A DNA stretch of 7,387 nucleotides from Paenibacillus sp. UBA6285 (GTDB lineage Bacteria; Bacillota; Bacilli; Paenibacillales; Paenibacillaceae): positions 18,740-26,126 of the forward strand of contig DJUJ01000002.1 in the NCBI GenBank assembly GCA_002438345.1. The letters run 5' to 3'. Every line of letters starts with the position of its first letter. Within the stretch, counting starts at the first letter, position 1. The notes beneath the pieces were generated by a model that did no database searches, had not been told where the DNA came from, and was given only the letters and a program-made list of their open reading frames with translations. Below are positions 1 through 6,213 of the stretch, in pieces. The position numbers were made by a program, and so were the translations under genes.

Positions 1-45
1 TACTCAGGTACTTTGCGGGGGCCCCAAAAAATATATACCTTCAGA
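1..45. repeat. Imperfect inverted repeat with a GGGGCCCC core, cut by the window edge
   Basis: The left edge holds a hairpin-like sequence. AGGTA at 6-10 is complementary to TACCT at 36-40. Inside it TTTG-c-GGGG (12-20) faces CCCCAAA (22-28), around the palindromic core GGGGCCCC at 18-25. Outer bases (TACTC at 1-5 against TCAGATA at 41-47) are also partly complementary. It lies beyond the permease terminator, so it may belong to the next gene to the left as a terminator, or be part of a dispersed intergenic palindrome. Only part of the element may be visible, so its identity is open. Confidence 0.35.
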
Positions 46-50
46 TAAGT

Positions 51-77
51 CTAAAAAAGCCGCGATATTCGCGGCTA
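51..77 (-). terminator. Intrinsic terminator of the transporter genes
   Basis: A perfect 7-bp stem, AGCCGCG (58-64) with CGCGGCT (70-76), closes a 5-nt loop. On the minus strand it is followed by a run of six T (positions 58 down to 53). The stem begins only 5 nt after the permease stop codon at 82-84. The plus strand has no T-run after the stem, so the terminator works for the minus strand only. It marks the end of the ATPase-permease transcript. Confidence 0.9.
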
Positions 78-81
78 ATCT

Positions 82-2685
82 TTATATATTCTCCTGTTTT
101 AAAGCATCAATAATATTCTCCTTCTTCACTTTTGAACTGGAGTACAGCATAGCTGAGCTAACGATGATAAAGACTGCGACTATGACATACAAGATACTCA
201 TCCATGGAAGTGCGAATCCATAGGAGAAACTACTCATCATGGATCTATAGATCAAGTACATCACGACTATGCTAATCGGAAGCCCGTAAAGTAATGATTT
301 TATCCCATAGAAGATACTTTCATAATTAATCATTTTATTAAAACCATTTGGTGTCATCCCTACAGACTTCAGCATCGCAAACTCTCTTTTACGAAGTGAT
401 ATGCTAGTTGAAATCGTATTGAAAATATTCGCAATCGATATTAATGTAATCAAAGCAATAAAACCATAGGTGAAAATTGACATTAACATGATCATCTGCT
501 CACTATTTTGTCTATTTTGATACACATTTTGAACATAGACATTCCGCTCTTTCATTTCCTCGATGGCCTGTTGTGTCGCTAATGGATCTGAGCTGTTCAG
601 GTTAAGTCGGCTTTGAATATCTTTACGCATCGTATCATTTGTTAATTGATCGAAGACTTGTTCGGAGACGATCATGTTTAATCCACCCACTAGTGCTGAA
701 TGAACACCCATAGGACGCTTATCAGTTAATGCGACGATTTCTACTGGTGGTAATTTCGTCTCTTTTTCTGAATCCCAATCCGTATAAATTAAATCAAGCT
801 TCTGACCGATTTCTGAATGAAGAGCTTTGGTCTCAATAATCTTTTTGGCGTTCTCATCCTCAAAGGTGACCGTATCATTCACAATAGCAGACATCTGATC
901 GAGATCCGTTAATTGTTCATAATTTACACCGATCGTTTCTGCATATGTTTTCAAACTCTGTTCATTTAGTGCATAGATCTGAATGTAGTAAGGATATTTC
1001 CCATTCTTTAAAATACTGTTATCCTTCTGCACGTTCTCTTGCAATTCTTTTGCCATATCTTTTTCATCAATCCATGAACTCAAACTAAGTTCCCTGACCA
1101 CATTATATTCCGTAATATTAGGTAAGGCAGCTATCGAGTTAGTCAGCCGATCTACTTTTTGAGCGTCCTCAGTCCCCATATAGACTTGGATATCATAGTT
1201 CAAACCATCCTGTGAGAGTTCTACCGACTTTCTCATATTCGTAGTGAACGAAGATACGGATAAAAACAAAACGATACTAATGACAAGTGAGAACACGGTT
1301 GCTTGGTACCTGCGTTTATTTCTCTTTAAATTCTTCAAACCAATTTCCGCTTCAATTCCAAACAACTTGCGAACGAACTTGGAAGTTTTCACCGCTTTAC
1401 CAGAGAGCTTAACATCGGTCGTTTGTCTGATTGCATCAATCGCTGAAATCTTTGAAGCTTTTCTGGCTGGAAGATAGGTGGATATAAAAATCGTCAGTAT
1501 CGAAACTACACAAGCGGTGAATAGGGACAGAGGTGTAACAACCAACGTTAATTTTTCAGTTATCCCTAGTACATCTTGAATCATCGTATTGATAAACATA
1601 AAAGTGATCCCGATTCCTGCAATTCCGCAAAGGATCCCAATAGGGATACTAATTAAACCGATGATCATTCCTTCAAAAAACACCGAATTCTGCTTCTGCC
1701 TCTTTGTAGCACCTACGCTGGAAAGCATTCCTAAATGACGTGCACGTTCCGAGACAGAAATCGCGAATGCATTATAGATTAAAGAAACAGAGCCAATGAT
1801 AATCACAGTCATAACGATGACTGACAATGAAAGAAGTGTATTACGTAAGCCATCGCTATTCGTCACACCATAATATCGCAGCAGACTATTATTATAAGAG
1901 ATGGACTCTATATCGTTTTCTTTTGCCAATTCCTCTGCATGCTTGTATATGGAGCTATCCACCTTGTTTAATACAACCGTCGCTGTAGCTTTTTCGGCTG
2001 CTCCAATCAAGCTTTCATCCACATAACTTAAGGTTGTATAGCCTGGAGACCATGTTGGTTCCCAAGTAGGTCGTTTGATTACTCCCACAATCGTGTAGTT
2101 CATTGGTTTTTTATGAATGATCTCTTCATTCAGGGTTTCCTCTTCAGTCCGTAATCGTTCGTTCTGAGATAAGGGTTGACCACTATTTTTATCATCACTA
2201 GTGACACGTTCACCAACATCAAGAGTTAAAGTTTCACCAATCTTGTATGTTACTTTTGCATTCTTTGCAATCTCCTCAGAAATGACTACTTCATGGTTTG
2301 TCTTCGGGAGTCTTCCTTCCAGAAGTTCAATCGGAAATTGTTTAAAACCAGCTGCATTATATGCCTTGATAAACCAATAGGGTTTATTCTCGTTCTGTCC
2401 GCCTTCTAACGGGGCATAGCCACGATCATTTGAGATGACAAGTGTTTTCGTTGCATCATCCGCTTCTATCGCTTTAAGCTGAGCTTTAGTAACATTTCTA
2501 TATTGGACATGCCATTCTCCATTAGTCGAGATACTCTGCTTCTTCATTAATTCCATAAAAGAAAAACCAAGCGTTGCCACAGCCGTCACCATAGCCACAG
2601 AAATGATGACTCCAATGATAGTAACCATTGTTCTTCGCTTATTTTGTTTCAAATGTCTAAGTGTTAATTTATTTACGATATTCAC
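82..2685 (-). CDS. ABC transporter permease, duplicated FtsX/MacB-type, eight predicted membrane helices
   Basis: This 867-aa protein is the membrane subunit of the ABC transporter whose ATPase gene lies just upstream. Hydrophobic segments are at about 20-44, 284-309, 338-366, 381-405, 460-480, 731-757, 790-813 and 826-848. Two large extracytoplasmic domains sit at about 45-283 and 481-730. Each half ends in an FtsX-like three-helix unit with a cytoplasmic helix just after its first membrane segment (ISVSERARHLGMLSSVGATK near 309; ISLRKREFAMLKSVGMTP near 762). The two halves look like a duplication: LRHLKQNKRR (9-18) recurs as LKNLKRNKRR (450-459). The start is GTG at 2685-2683, overlapping the ATPase stop as GTGA, with GAGGTG 8 nt upstream. 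Proteins of this class (MacB, LolCE, Bce-type) couple ATP hydrolysis to periplasmic or surface work such as peptide-antibiotic removal or lipoprotein handling. Placement beside a two-component system favours envelope stress or antimicrobial peptide resistance, but the substrate is unknown. The layout differs from BceB, which has ten helices and one large external domain. Confidence 0.92.
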   Translation of the reverse strand: MNIVNKLTLRHLKQNKRRTMVTIIGVIISVAMVTAVATLGFSFMELMKKQSISTNGEWHVQYRNVTKAQLKAIEADDATKTLVISNDRGYAPLEGGQNENKPYWFIKAYNAAGFKQFPIELLEGRLPKTNHEVVISEEIAKNAKVTYKIGETLTLDVGERVTSDDKNSGQPLSQNERLRTEEETLNEEIIHKKPMNYTIVGVIKRPTWEPTWSPGYTTLSYVDESLIGAAEKATATVVLNKVDSSIYKHAEELAKENDIESISYNNSLLRYYGVTNSDGLRNTLLSLSVIVMTVIIIGSVSLIYNAFAISVSERARHLGMLSSVGATKRQKQNSVFFEGMIIGLISIPIGILCGIAGIGITFMFINTMIQDVLGITEKLTLVVTPLSLFTACVVSILTIFISTYLPARKASKISAIDAIRQTTDVKLSGKAVKTSKFVRKLFGIEAEIGLKNLKRNKRRYQATVFSLVISIVLFLSVSSFTTNMRKSVELSQDGLNYDIQVYMGTEDAQKVDRLTNSIAALPNITEYNVVRELSLSSWIDEKDMAKELQENVQKDNSILKNGKYPYYIQIYALNEQSLKTYAETIGVNYEQLTDLDQMSAIVNDTVTFEDENAKKIIETKALHSEIGQKLDLIYTDWDSEKETKLPPVEIVALTDKRPMGVHSALVGGLNMIVSEQVFDQLTNDTMRKDIQSRLNLNSSDPLATQQAIEEMKERNVYVQNVYQNRQNSEQMIMLMSIFTYGFIALITLISIANIFNTISTSISLRKREFAMLKSVGMTPNGFNKMINYESIFYGIKSLLYGLPISIVVMYLIYRSMMSSFSYGFALPWMSILYVIVAVFIIVSSAMLYSSSKVKKENIIDALKQENI

Positions 2686-3365
2686 GGACGAATCACCTCA
2701 TCTTTGGCGATCCTTCCATCTTCAATGGTAATGACTCGATCCGCTTGCAGGGCAATCCGTTCATCATGAGTAATGATGATCAACGTTTGATTATAGGTTT
2801 TATTAAACATTTTTAATAGATCAATAATTTCACTGCTGTTCTTACTATCCAGATTACCGGTTGGCTCATCCGCCAGCATGATTGCGGGATTACTAATTAA
2901 CGCTCTACCGATAGAGACCCGCTGTTGTTGCCCACCTGAGAGCTGATTCGGGAGATGGTTTAAGCGATTCTCCAAATTTAACGCCTTTACGGTATCCGCA
3001 AATTGTTTCTTATCCACCTTGTGCTGATCAAGCAATAAAGGGAGTGTGATGTTCTCTTCGACCGTTAGTACCGGCATAAGATTATAGAATTGATAAATCA
3101 GCCCAATTTGTCTGCGTCTAAAGATCGCCAGCTGTGTTTCATTCAATTCATAAATATCCGTGTTATCTACGAATACTTTGCCGCTTGTTGGTCTATCCAC
3201 CCCACCTAATAAGTGCAGAATGGTCGATTTCCCGGAGCCAGATGGCCCGATAATCGCTACGAATTCCCCTTTTTTAATCGAAAAAGATACATCATCCAGT
3301 GCCTTTACCGCTGTTTCACCTTTTCCATATGTTTTAGACAGATGTTCAATCTTTAAAATATCCAT
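2682..3365 (-). CDS. ABC transporter ATP-binding protein, MacB/LolD/BceA type
   Basis: This 227-aa protein is a complete nucleotide-binding subunit of usual family length. Visible motifs are Walker A GPSGSGKST (40-48), Q-loop Gln92 in IYQFYNL, signature LSGGQ (142-146), Walker B IMLADE (162-167) with catalytic Glu167, D-loop GNLD (170-173) and switch His200 in THDE. The sequence pattern, with LTVEENITLPLLL after the Q-loop and ADEPTGNLDS, is that of ATPases pairing with FtsX-type permeases, so it should act as a dimer on the inner face of the membrane with the downstream permease. ATG at 3365-3363 follows GGAGG by 7 nt, a strong ribosome binding site. The stop overlaps the permease start by 4 nt, implying coupled translation. 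The gene follows a probable response-regulator operator and promoter, so it is probably induced by the neighbouring two-component system. Confidence 0.96.
   Translation of the reverse strand: MDILKIEHLSKTYGKGETAVKALDDVSFSIKKGEFVAIIGPSGSGKSTILHLLGGVDRPTSGKVFVDNTDIYELNETQLAIFRRRQIGLIYQFYNLMPVLTVEENITLPLLLDQHKVDKKQFADTVKALNLENRLNHLPNQLSGGQQQRVSIGRALISNPAIMLADEPTGNLDSKNSSEIIDLLKMFNKTYNQTLIIITHDERIALQADRVITIEDGRIAKDEVIRP
2694..2699 (-). promoter_or_regulatory. Ribosome binding site supporting the GTG start of the permease
   Basis: GAGGTG lies 8 nt upstream of the GTG at 2685-2683, inside the last codons of the ATPase gene. This supports GTG as the true start and a GTGA stop-start overlap with the ATPase. 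Confidence 0.75.
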
Positions 3366-3393
3366 TGTTAGACCTCCATTTGTTGATGAGATC

Positions 3394-3399
3394 AGTATA
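3394..3399 (-). promoter_or_regulatory. Probable -10 element of the transporter promoter
   Basis: On the minus strand TATACT matches the sigma-A -10 consensus at 5 of 6 bases and lies 28 nt upstream of the ATPase ATG, giving a leader of about 20 nt. No good -35 hexamer sits 16-18 bp upstream; at 17 bp the sequence is ACTGGA. A poor -35 is what an activator-dependent promoter would show, and the 11-bp repeats described separately occupy the -22 to -60 region. Inferred from sequence only. Confidence 0.55.
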
Positions 3400-3408
3400 G
3401 CTGTCTAC

Positions 3409-3469
3409 AATGACTATCCAGTGACTCTAAAGTGACATTCTAGTCACTAAGTCGTAAGTGTTAAATGAC
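3409..3469 (-). promoter_or_regulatory. Probable response-regulator binding array with 11-bp phased repeats
   Basis: On the minus strand GTCACT (3431-3436), GTCACT (3420-3425) and GTCATT (3409-3414) are spaced exactly 11 bp apart. A one-mismatch unit GTGACT (3442-3447) and an exact GTCATT (3464-3469) are in the same phase, the latter overlapping the end of the kinase gene. Positions 3431-3448 also form the palindrome AGTGAC-N6-GTCACT. The last unit ends 9 bp before the -10 hexamer. Tandem sites one helical turn apart, ending about 10 bp from the -10, are the known geometry of OmpR/PhoB-type regulators, such as the Pho box. The neighbouring response regulator is the obvious binder. The repeats are seen directly; the protein assignment is inference. 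Confidence 0.65.
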
Positions 3470-4462
3470 TTGCTTATAAAATTTGATCTGAAACTGTGTA
3501 CCCTTCCCCACTTCACTCTTCACATCGATCGTCCCGTTCTGTCCAGTGACAATACTTTGTGCCAAGGCAAGTCCAATCCCTACACTATCTTCGCTTGCAT
3601 TTTTACCTTTATAGAATCGTTTGAAGATATAGGGGATTTCTGCCTTTGGGATTCCTTTGCCGTTATCTGTAATGATAATTTCCGTAAACAGTGTATTTTC
3701 TGCAAAAGAAATCGTGATCTCACCACCTGCTGGCGTGTGCTCTACACAGTTTTTGAGAATATTGACCATAGCCTCAGCTGTCCAATTGAGATCACCCATG
3801 AATGTGGTGGTATCTTCTCCATCAATTAACATCCGTAGTTCCTTAATATCCATTGGAATCAGCATAGGCTCCAAAGATTTTTGAACTAGCTTGCTCACCT
3901 GAACTTGATCTTTTTTAAAATGAATGGTCCCAGCATCGATCTTGGAGAACTTTAATAATGAGGAAACTAACCATCCAATTCGTTCGAGTTGAACAGTAAT
4001 CTTACGAGTGAATTCCGTTCTCTTCTCAACATGCAGCTCAGGATCACTTAATAAATCTGCCATCACGGTCATGGAGGTAAGTGGGGTTTTGAGCTGATGA
4101 GAGATATCCGAAATCGCATTGGTGAGTTTCATTTTATCTTCTTGTAATTGCGCACTCTGCTCGGATAACATCAGCGTCACTTTATAAATGTCATTCTTCA
4201 GGATACTAAGCTCACCTTCCTGATTATCACGAACATCGAGCGAATAATTCCCACTACTGATTTGACGTAGATACCCTGAGAGCTTTTCAATTTCACCGTA
4301 TCTCCAGCGGGTAAATAATACACTGCAGCCTATAAGCAAAGCAGAAGTCACAGCTGTGATTCCCACCGTCTCTAGTGATATAAATGCCGCTAACGCTATG
4401 GCTACAAGACTGATCGAGCACATCGTAAACAATAACCATCTAATTTCTCTATTACGAAGCAT
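3461..4462 (-). CDS. Sensor histidine kinase with two membrane helices and almost no external loop (Bce-type)
   Basis: From the ATG at 4462 the protein is 333 aa. Two hydrophobic helices at about 9-28 and 32-50 are separated by only a few residues, so there is no extracellular sensor domain. A HAMP-like or coiled linker follows (about 55-115). The H-box SDISHQLKTPLT contains the likely phosphorylated His122. N-box Asn234 and Asn238 (NILKN), G1 DNGKGI (266-271), F-box IFKRFYKG (279-286) and G2 GIGLALAQ (295-302) form a complete catalytic domain. Such short-loop kinases often rely on a partner ABC transporter for sensing, as BceS (334 aa) does with BceAB; the adjacent transporter fits this. The reading frame can extend to a TTG at 4474, but that start has no convincing ribosome binding site. 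The ATG at 4462 lies 1 nt after the regulator stop, with GGTG 6 nt upstream, so translation is probably coupled. Confidence 0.93.
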   Translation of the reverse strand: MLRNREIRWLLFTMCSISLVAIALAAFISLETVGITAVTSALLIGCSVLFTRWRYGEIEKLSGYLRQISSGNYSLDVRDNQEGELSILKNDIYKVTLMLSEQSAQLQEDKMKLTNAISDISHQLKTPLTSMTVMADLLSDPELHVEKRTEFTRKITVQLERIGWLVSSLLKFSKIDAGTIHFKKDQVQVSKLVQKSLEPMLIPMDIKELRMLIDGEDTTTFMGDLNWTAEAMVNILKNCVEHTPAGGEITISFAENTLFTEIIITDNGKGIPKAEIPYIFKRFYKGKNASEDSVGIGLALAQSIVTGQNGTIDVKSEVGKGTQFQIKFYKQVI

Positions 4463-4463
4463 C

Positions 4464-5147
4464 CTAATCACCAACCTTATAACCCAACCCTCGAACTGTT
4501 TTGATCAGCGTAGGTTCTTGGGGGTTATCTTCTAACTTTTCCCTAAGTCTTTTTATGTAAACCGATAATGTATTGTCATTCACGAATTCACCTGCTACAT
4601 CCCAAATCCGCTCTAGCAATTGATTTCTTGATAGAACCTGTCCAATATGATTAGCAAAGATCAGTAGTAGACGATACTCTAACGCTGTCAGCAGCACTTC
4701 ATCACCATTTTTATAAACCTTTCCTTCAAGCGTGTTAATCCGTATATTCTCTAATTCGAGATTGGATTGGGTCTGAGTCTGCTTGTTATATCTCCTTAAG
4801 ACGGATTTAATACGGGACAATAGCTCACGAATCCGAAAAGGCTTGGTTATGTAATCATCCGCTCCCATATCGAGTCCCATCACTACATTGACCTCATCAT
4901 CAATCGCCGTTAAAAAGATTACCGGTATATCACTTTGCGCCTTCACGATCTTGCACAATTCATAACCGCTGCCATCTGGAAGTGAAAGGTCAAAAATGCA
5001 TAGGGTGAGCTCAGATAACTGCTCTGATAACACCGCTTTGGCTGAGGTGGCGTCAAAACATAGAAGGGTTTCAAAATGATCTTGCTGTAATGAATATTCT
5101 AGTCCTGATGCGATCGTTCTATCGTCCTCGACAAGTAAAATTTTCAT
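4464..5147 (-). CDS. OmpR/PhoB-family DNA-binding response regulator
   Basis: This 227-aa protein has a receiver domain (1 to about 115) and a winged-helix output domain (about 128-225). The receiver shows acidic-pocket Asp8 and Asp9, phospho-acceptor Asp53 (IFDLSLPDGSG), Thr80 and Lys102 (TKPF), so all key residues are present. The output domain has LTALEYRLLLIFANHIGQVLSRNQLLERIW, then the likely recognition-helix region NDNTLSVYIKRLREKLE and the ending IKTVRGLGYKVGD. It should be phosphorylated by the kinase encoded 1 nt downstream and activate the ATPase-permease genes through the 11-bp repeats ahead of them. The ATG at 5147-5145 has a modest AGGA 9 nt upstream. General features resemble BceR/VanR-like regulators; a narrower assignment is not safe. 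Confidence 0.95.
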   Translation of the reverse strand: MKILLVEDDRTIASGLEYSLQQDHFETLLCFDATSAKAVLSEQLSELTLCIFDLSLPDGSGYELCKIVKAQSDIPVIFLTAIDDEVNVVMGLDMGADDYITKPFRIRELLSRIKSVLRRYNKQTQTQSNLELENIRINTLEGKVYKNGDEVLLTALEYRLLLIFANHIGQVLSRNQLLERIWDVAGEFVNDNTLSVYIKRLREKLEDNPQEPTLIKTVRGLGYKVGD

Positions 5148-5159
5148 GGATGATCATCC
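5148..5159. repeat. 12-bp palindrome directly before the response regulator start
   Basis: GGATGATCATCC is a perfect palindrome that ends at the regulator ATG and includes part of its weak ribosome binding site (AGGA). Its inner part GATGATCAT recurs at 5196-5204, 48 bp upstream. It could be an operator or a small RNA hairpin affecting translation; neither is shown. Confidence 0.4.
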
Positions 5160-5213
5160 TAACCTTATAATGTATTCAATCGTTCCATTCGTTCCGATGA
5201 TCATTCTCTCATA

Positions 5214-5242
5214 ATTATAGAGTTATACCAAATTACAATTCA
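5214..5242 (-). promoter_or_regulatory. Candidate promoter of the response regulator and kinase genes
   Basis: On the minus strand a perfect -10 hexamer TATAAT (5214-5219) lies 66 nt upstream of the regulator ATG. The hexamer 17 bp upstream is TGAATT (5237-5242), a poor -35. Two TTGTAA copies (5254-5259 and 5233-5238) are 21 bp apart, two helical turns, around and upstream of the -35. The region follows the GNAT terminator, so a promoter is needed here. The exact hexamers are a reading by eye. Confidence 0.4.
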
Positions 5243-5276
5243 TATTAAAGTATTTACAACGTCACAGTAAATATAA

Positions 5277-5308
5277 TAAAAACGTCTACTCCATGGAATA
5301 GACGTCTT
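5277..5308 (-). terminator. Intrinsic terminator after the acetyltransferase gene
   Basis: ACGTCTA (5282-5288) pairs with TAGACGT (5299-5305) across a 10-nt centre that includes CCATGG. On the minus strand the stem runs straight into TTTTTATTATATTT. The hairpin starts about 9 nt after the acetyltransferase stop codon at 5317-5319. It separates the right-hand genes from the two-component system transcript. Confidence 0.85.
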
Positions 5309-5316
5309 TAAAATGG

Positions 5317-6117
5317 TCATATCGCAAAAGCACCACACTTATATTGATGTATCTGCTGAAACCCTAGTCGAAGTGCAGATTTTTTCGAAGCTTCATTATC
5401 TAGTGAACAATCCCAATAAGGAATAAAGCCATTGGCAAGTACATCTTCAACTACTAGCGTTGCTAAATGTGTCCCCACTCCTTGTTTCTGATATTTAGGA
5501 AGGGTTTCAATCCCGATTGCATGTGTATCCTGTGTAACAAAACTAGAATAACACACCCCCATAATCTCAGATCCCTCAACAGCAGCATATCCGTAGCCTT
5601 TTTCGGCAAAGTCTTCTTTCGATGACCAGAATAAATCAATATTTTCATGTACAAATTCTATATTCTTTAGATCTAAGTTCTCCCAGTCCAGCATTTTAAG
5701 ATTTATAGTTCTAATCCCATTAGTCAGCGCTGTAGGTGGCTTGTGAAATAGCTTAAACACCATCTGTTCAAAAGGATATAGCTTCCTAGAAGGAAACATC
5801 ACCTCCAGATTCCATTCATCATGCTCACCAGAAACTTCGAAATGTTCCATCCCAAGTTCCTTCATTCTCGGTACAATATGACTAGTTACATAACTGTCCA
5901 ATGTATGGATAAAGGCTTGATTGGTATGATCACCAATAAGGTAAAACCCTTCAATCCCCTGACTCCATACTAGCGCACTCTTTGGTGCTGTAAGTTGATC
6001 GACAAAGATCCAACCTGGATTGTTGCCTTCTATCAAAGAGAGAATTTCGGGATGGATATGTTCTCCTTTAAGTAGTGGCTTCAATTTATAATAATCCTCA
6101 TGAGATATTTCATGCAT
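5317..6117 (-). CDS. GNAT family N-acetyltransferase (GNAT_acetyltran type)
   Basis: From the ATG at 6117 the product is 266 aa. The C-terminal half (about 165-266) holds the GNAT fold. The pattern is VCYSSF on a beta strand (188-193), IGIETLPKYQKQGVGTHLA (201-219) with the acetyl-CoA pyrophosphate loop QKQGVG (210-215), and WDCSLDNEASKKSALRLGF (235-253), the usual late helix and strand. The N-terminal part (HEISHEDYYKLKPLL, GNNPGWIFVD, IEGFYLIGD) fits the GNAT_acetyltran family (Pfam PF12746), single-protein cytoplasmic enzymes moving acetyl from acetyl-CoA to an amine. The acceptor is unknown. The frame extends to an ATG at 6204 (295 aa), but that site has no ribosome binding site, whereas the 6117 start follows AAGGGGAG by 7 nt and begins at the family's usual N-terminus. 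It lies 96 nt after the methyltransferase gene, probably in the same transcript. Confidence 0.9.
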   Translation of the reverse strand: MHEISHEDYYKLKPLLKGEHIHPEILSLIEGNNPGWIFVDQLTAPKSALVWSQGIEGFYLIGDHTNQAFIHTLDSYVTSHIVPRMKELGMEHFEVSGEHDEWNLEVMFPSRKLYPFEQMVFKLFHKPPTALTNGIRTINLKMLDWENLDLKNIEFVHENIDLFWSSKEDFAEKGYGYAAVEGSEIMGVCYSSFVTQDTHAIGIETLPKYQKQGVGTHLATLVVEDVLANGFIPYWDCSLDNEASKKSALRLGFQQIHQYKCGAFAI

Positions 6118-6124
6118 ACAAACA

Positions 6125-6132
6125 CTCCCCTT
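6125..6132 (-). promoter_or_regulatory. Ribosome binding site fixing the acetyltransferase start
   Basis: AAGGGGAG lies 7 nt upstream of the ATG at 6117-6115. The alternative in-frame ATG at 6204 is preceded only by AATCTTCAGTT, with no purine-rich site. This decides for the shorter protein. Confidence 0.7.
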
Positions 6133-6213
6133 ATTTTCATTGCAAAATGCTGTATACATAAGTATAAAGTAATCGTCCTTCATCGGTTGGTAAAGTTCAT
6201 TCATAACTGAAGA

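Noticed and set aside
1244..1477. Plus-strand open frame of 77 codons inside the permease gene
   Set aside because: It is antisense to a well-supported gene, shows no recognisable domain, and is best explained as a shadow frame.
3420..3469. CRISPR or other array made by the short GTCA(C/T)T repeats
   Set aside because: Units are 6 bp at 11-bp spacing in a promoter, which is transcription-factor site geometry, far too short for a CRISPR repeat-spacer array.
3160..3884. Plus-strand open frames across the ATPase and kinase genes (91, 123 and 75 codons)
   Set aside because: They lie antisense to genes with complete motif sets, and their translations show no family pattern. The first two also cross or abut the operator region without a convincing ribosome binding site.
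82..5147. Naming the four genes bceR, bceS, bceA and bceB
   Set aside because: Gene order and kinase type fit, but the permease has eight helices in a duplicated layout instead of the ten-helix BceB form, and the substrate is unknown. Gene symbols were left empty.
5463..5654. 63-codon minus-strand frame inside the acetyltransferase gene
   Set aside because: It overlaps the conserved GNAT core in another frame and has no independent support.
6133..6200. Possible promoter between methyltransferase and acetyltransferase (TTTACC, 17 bp, TACTTT)
   Set aside because: The -10 candidate matches only half of the consensus, and the short same-strand gap is explained by co-transcription.
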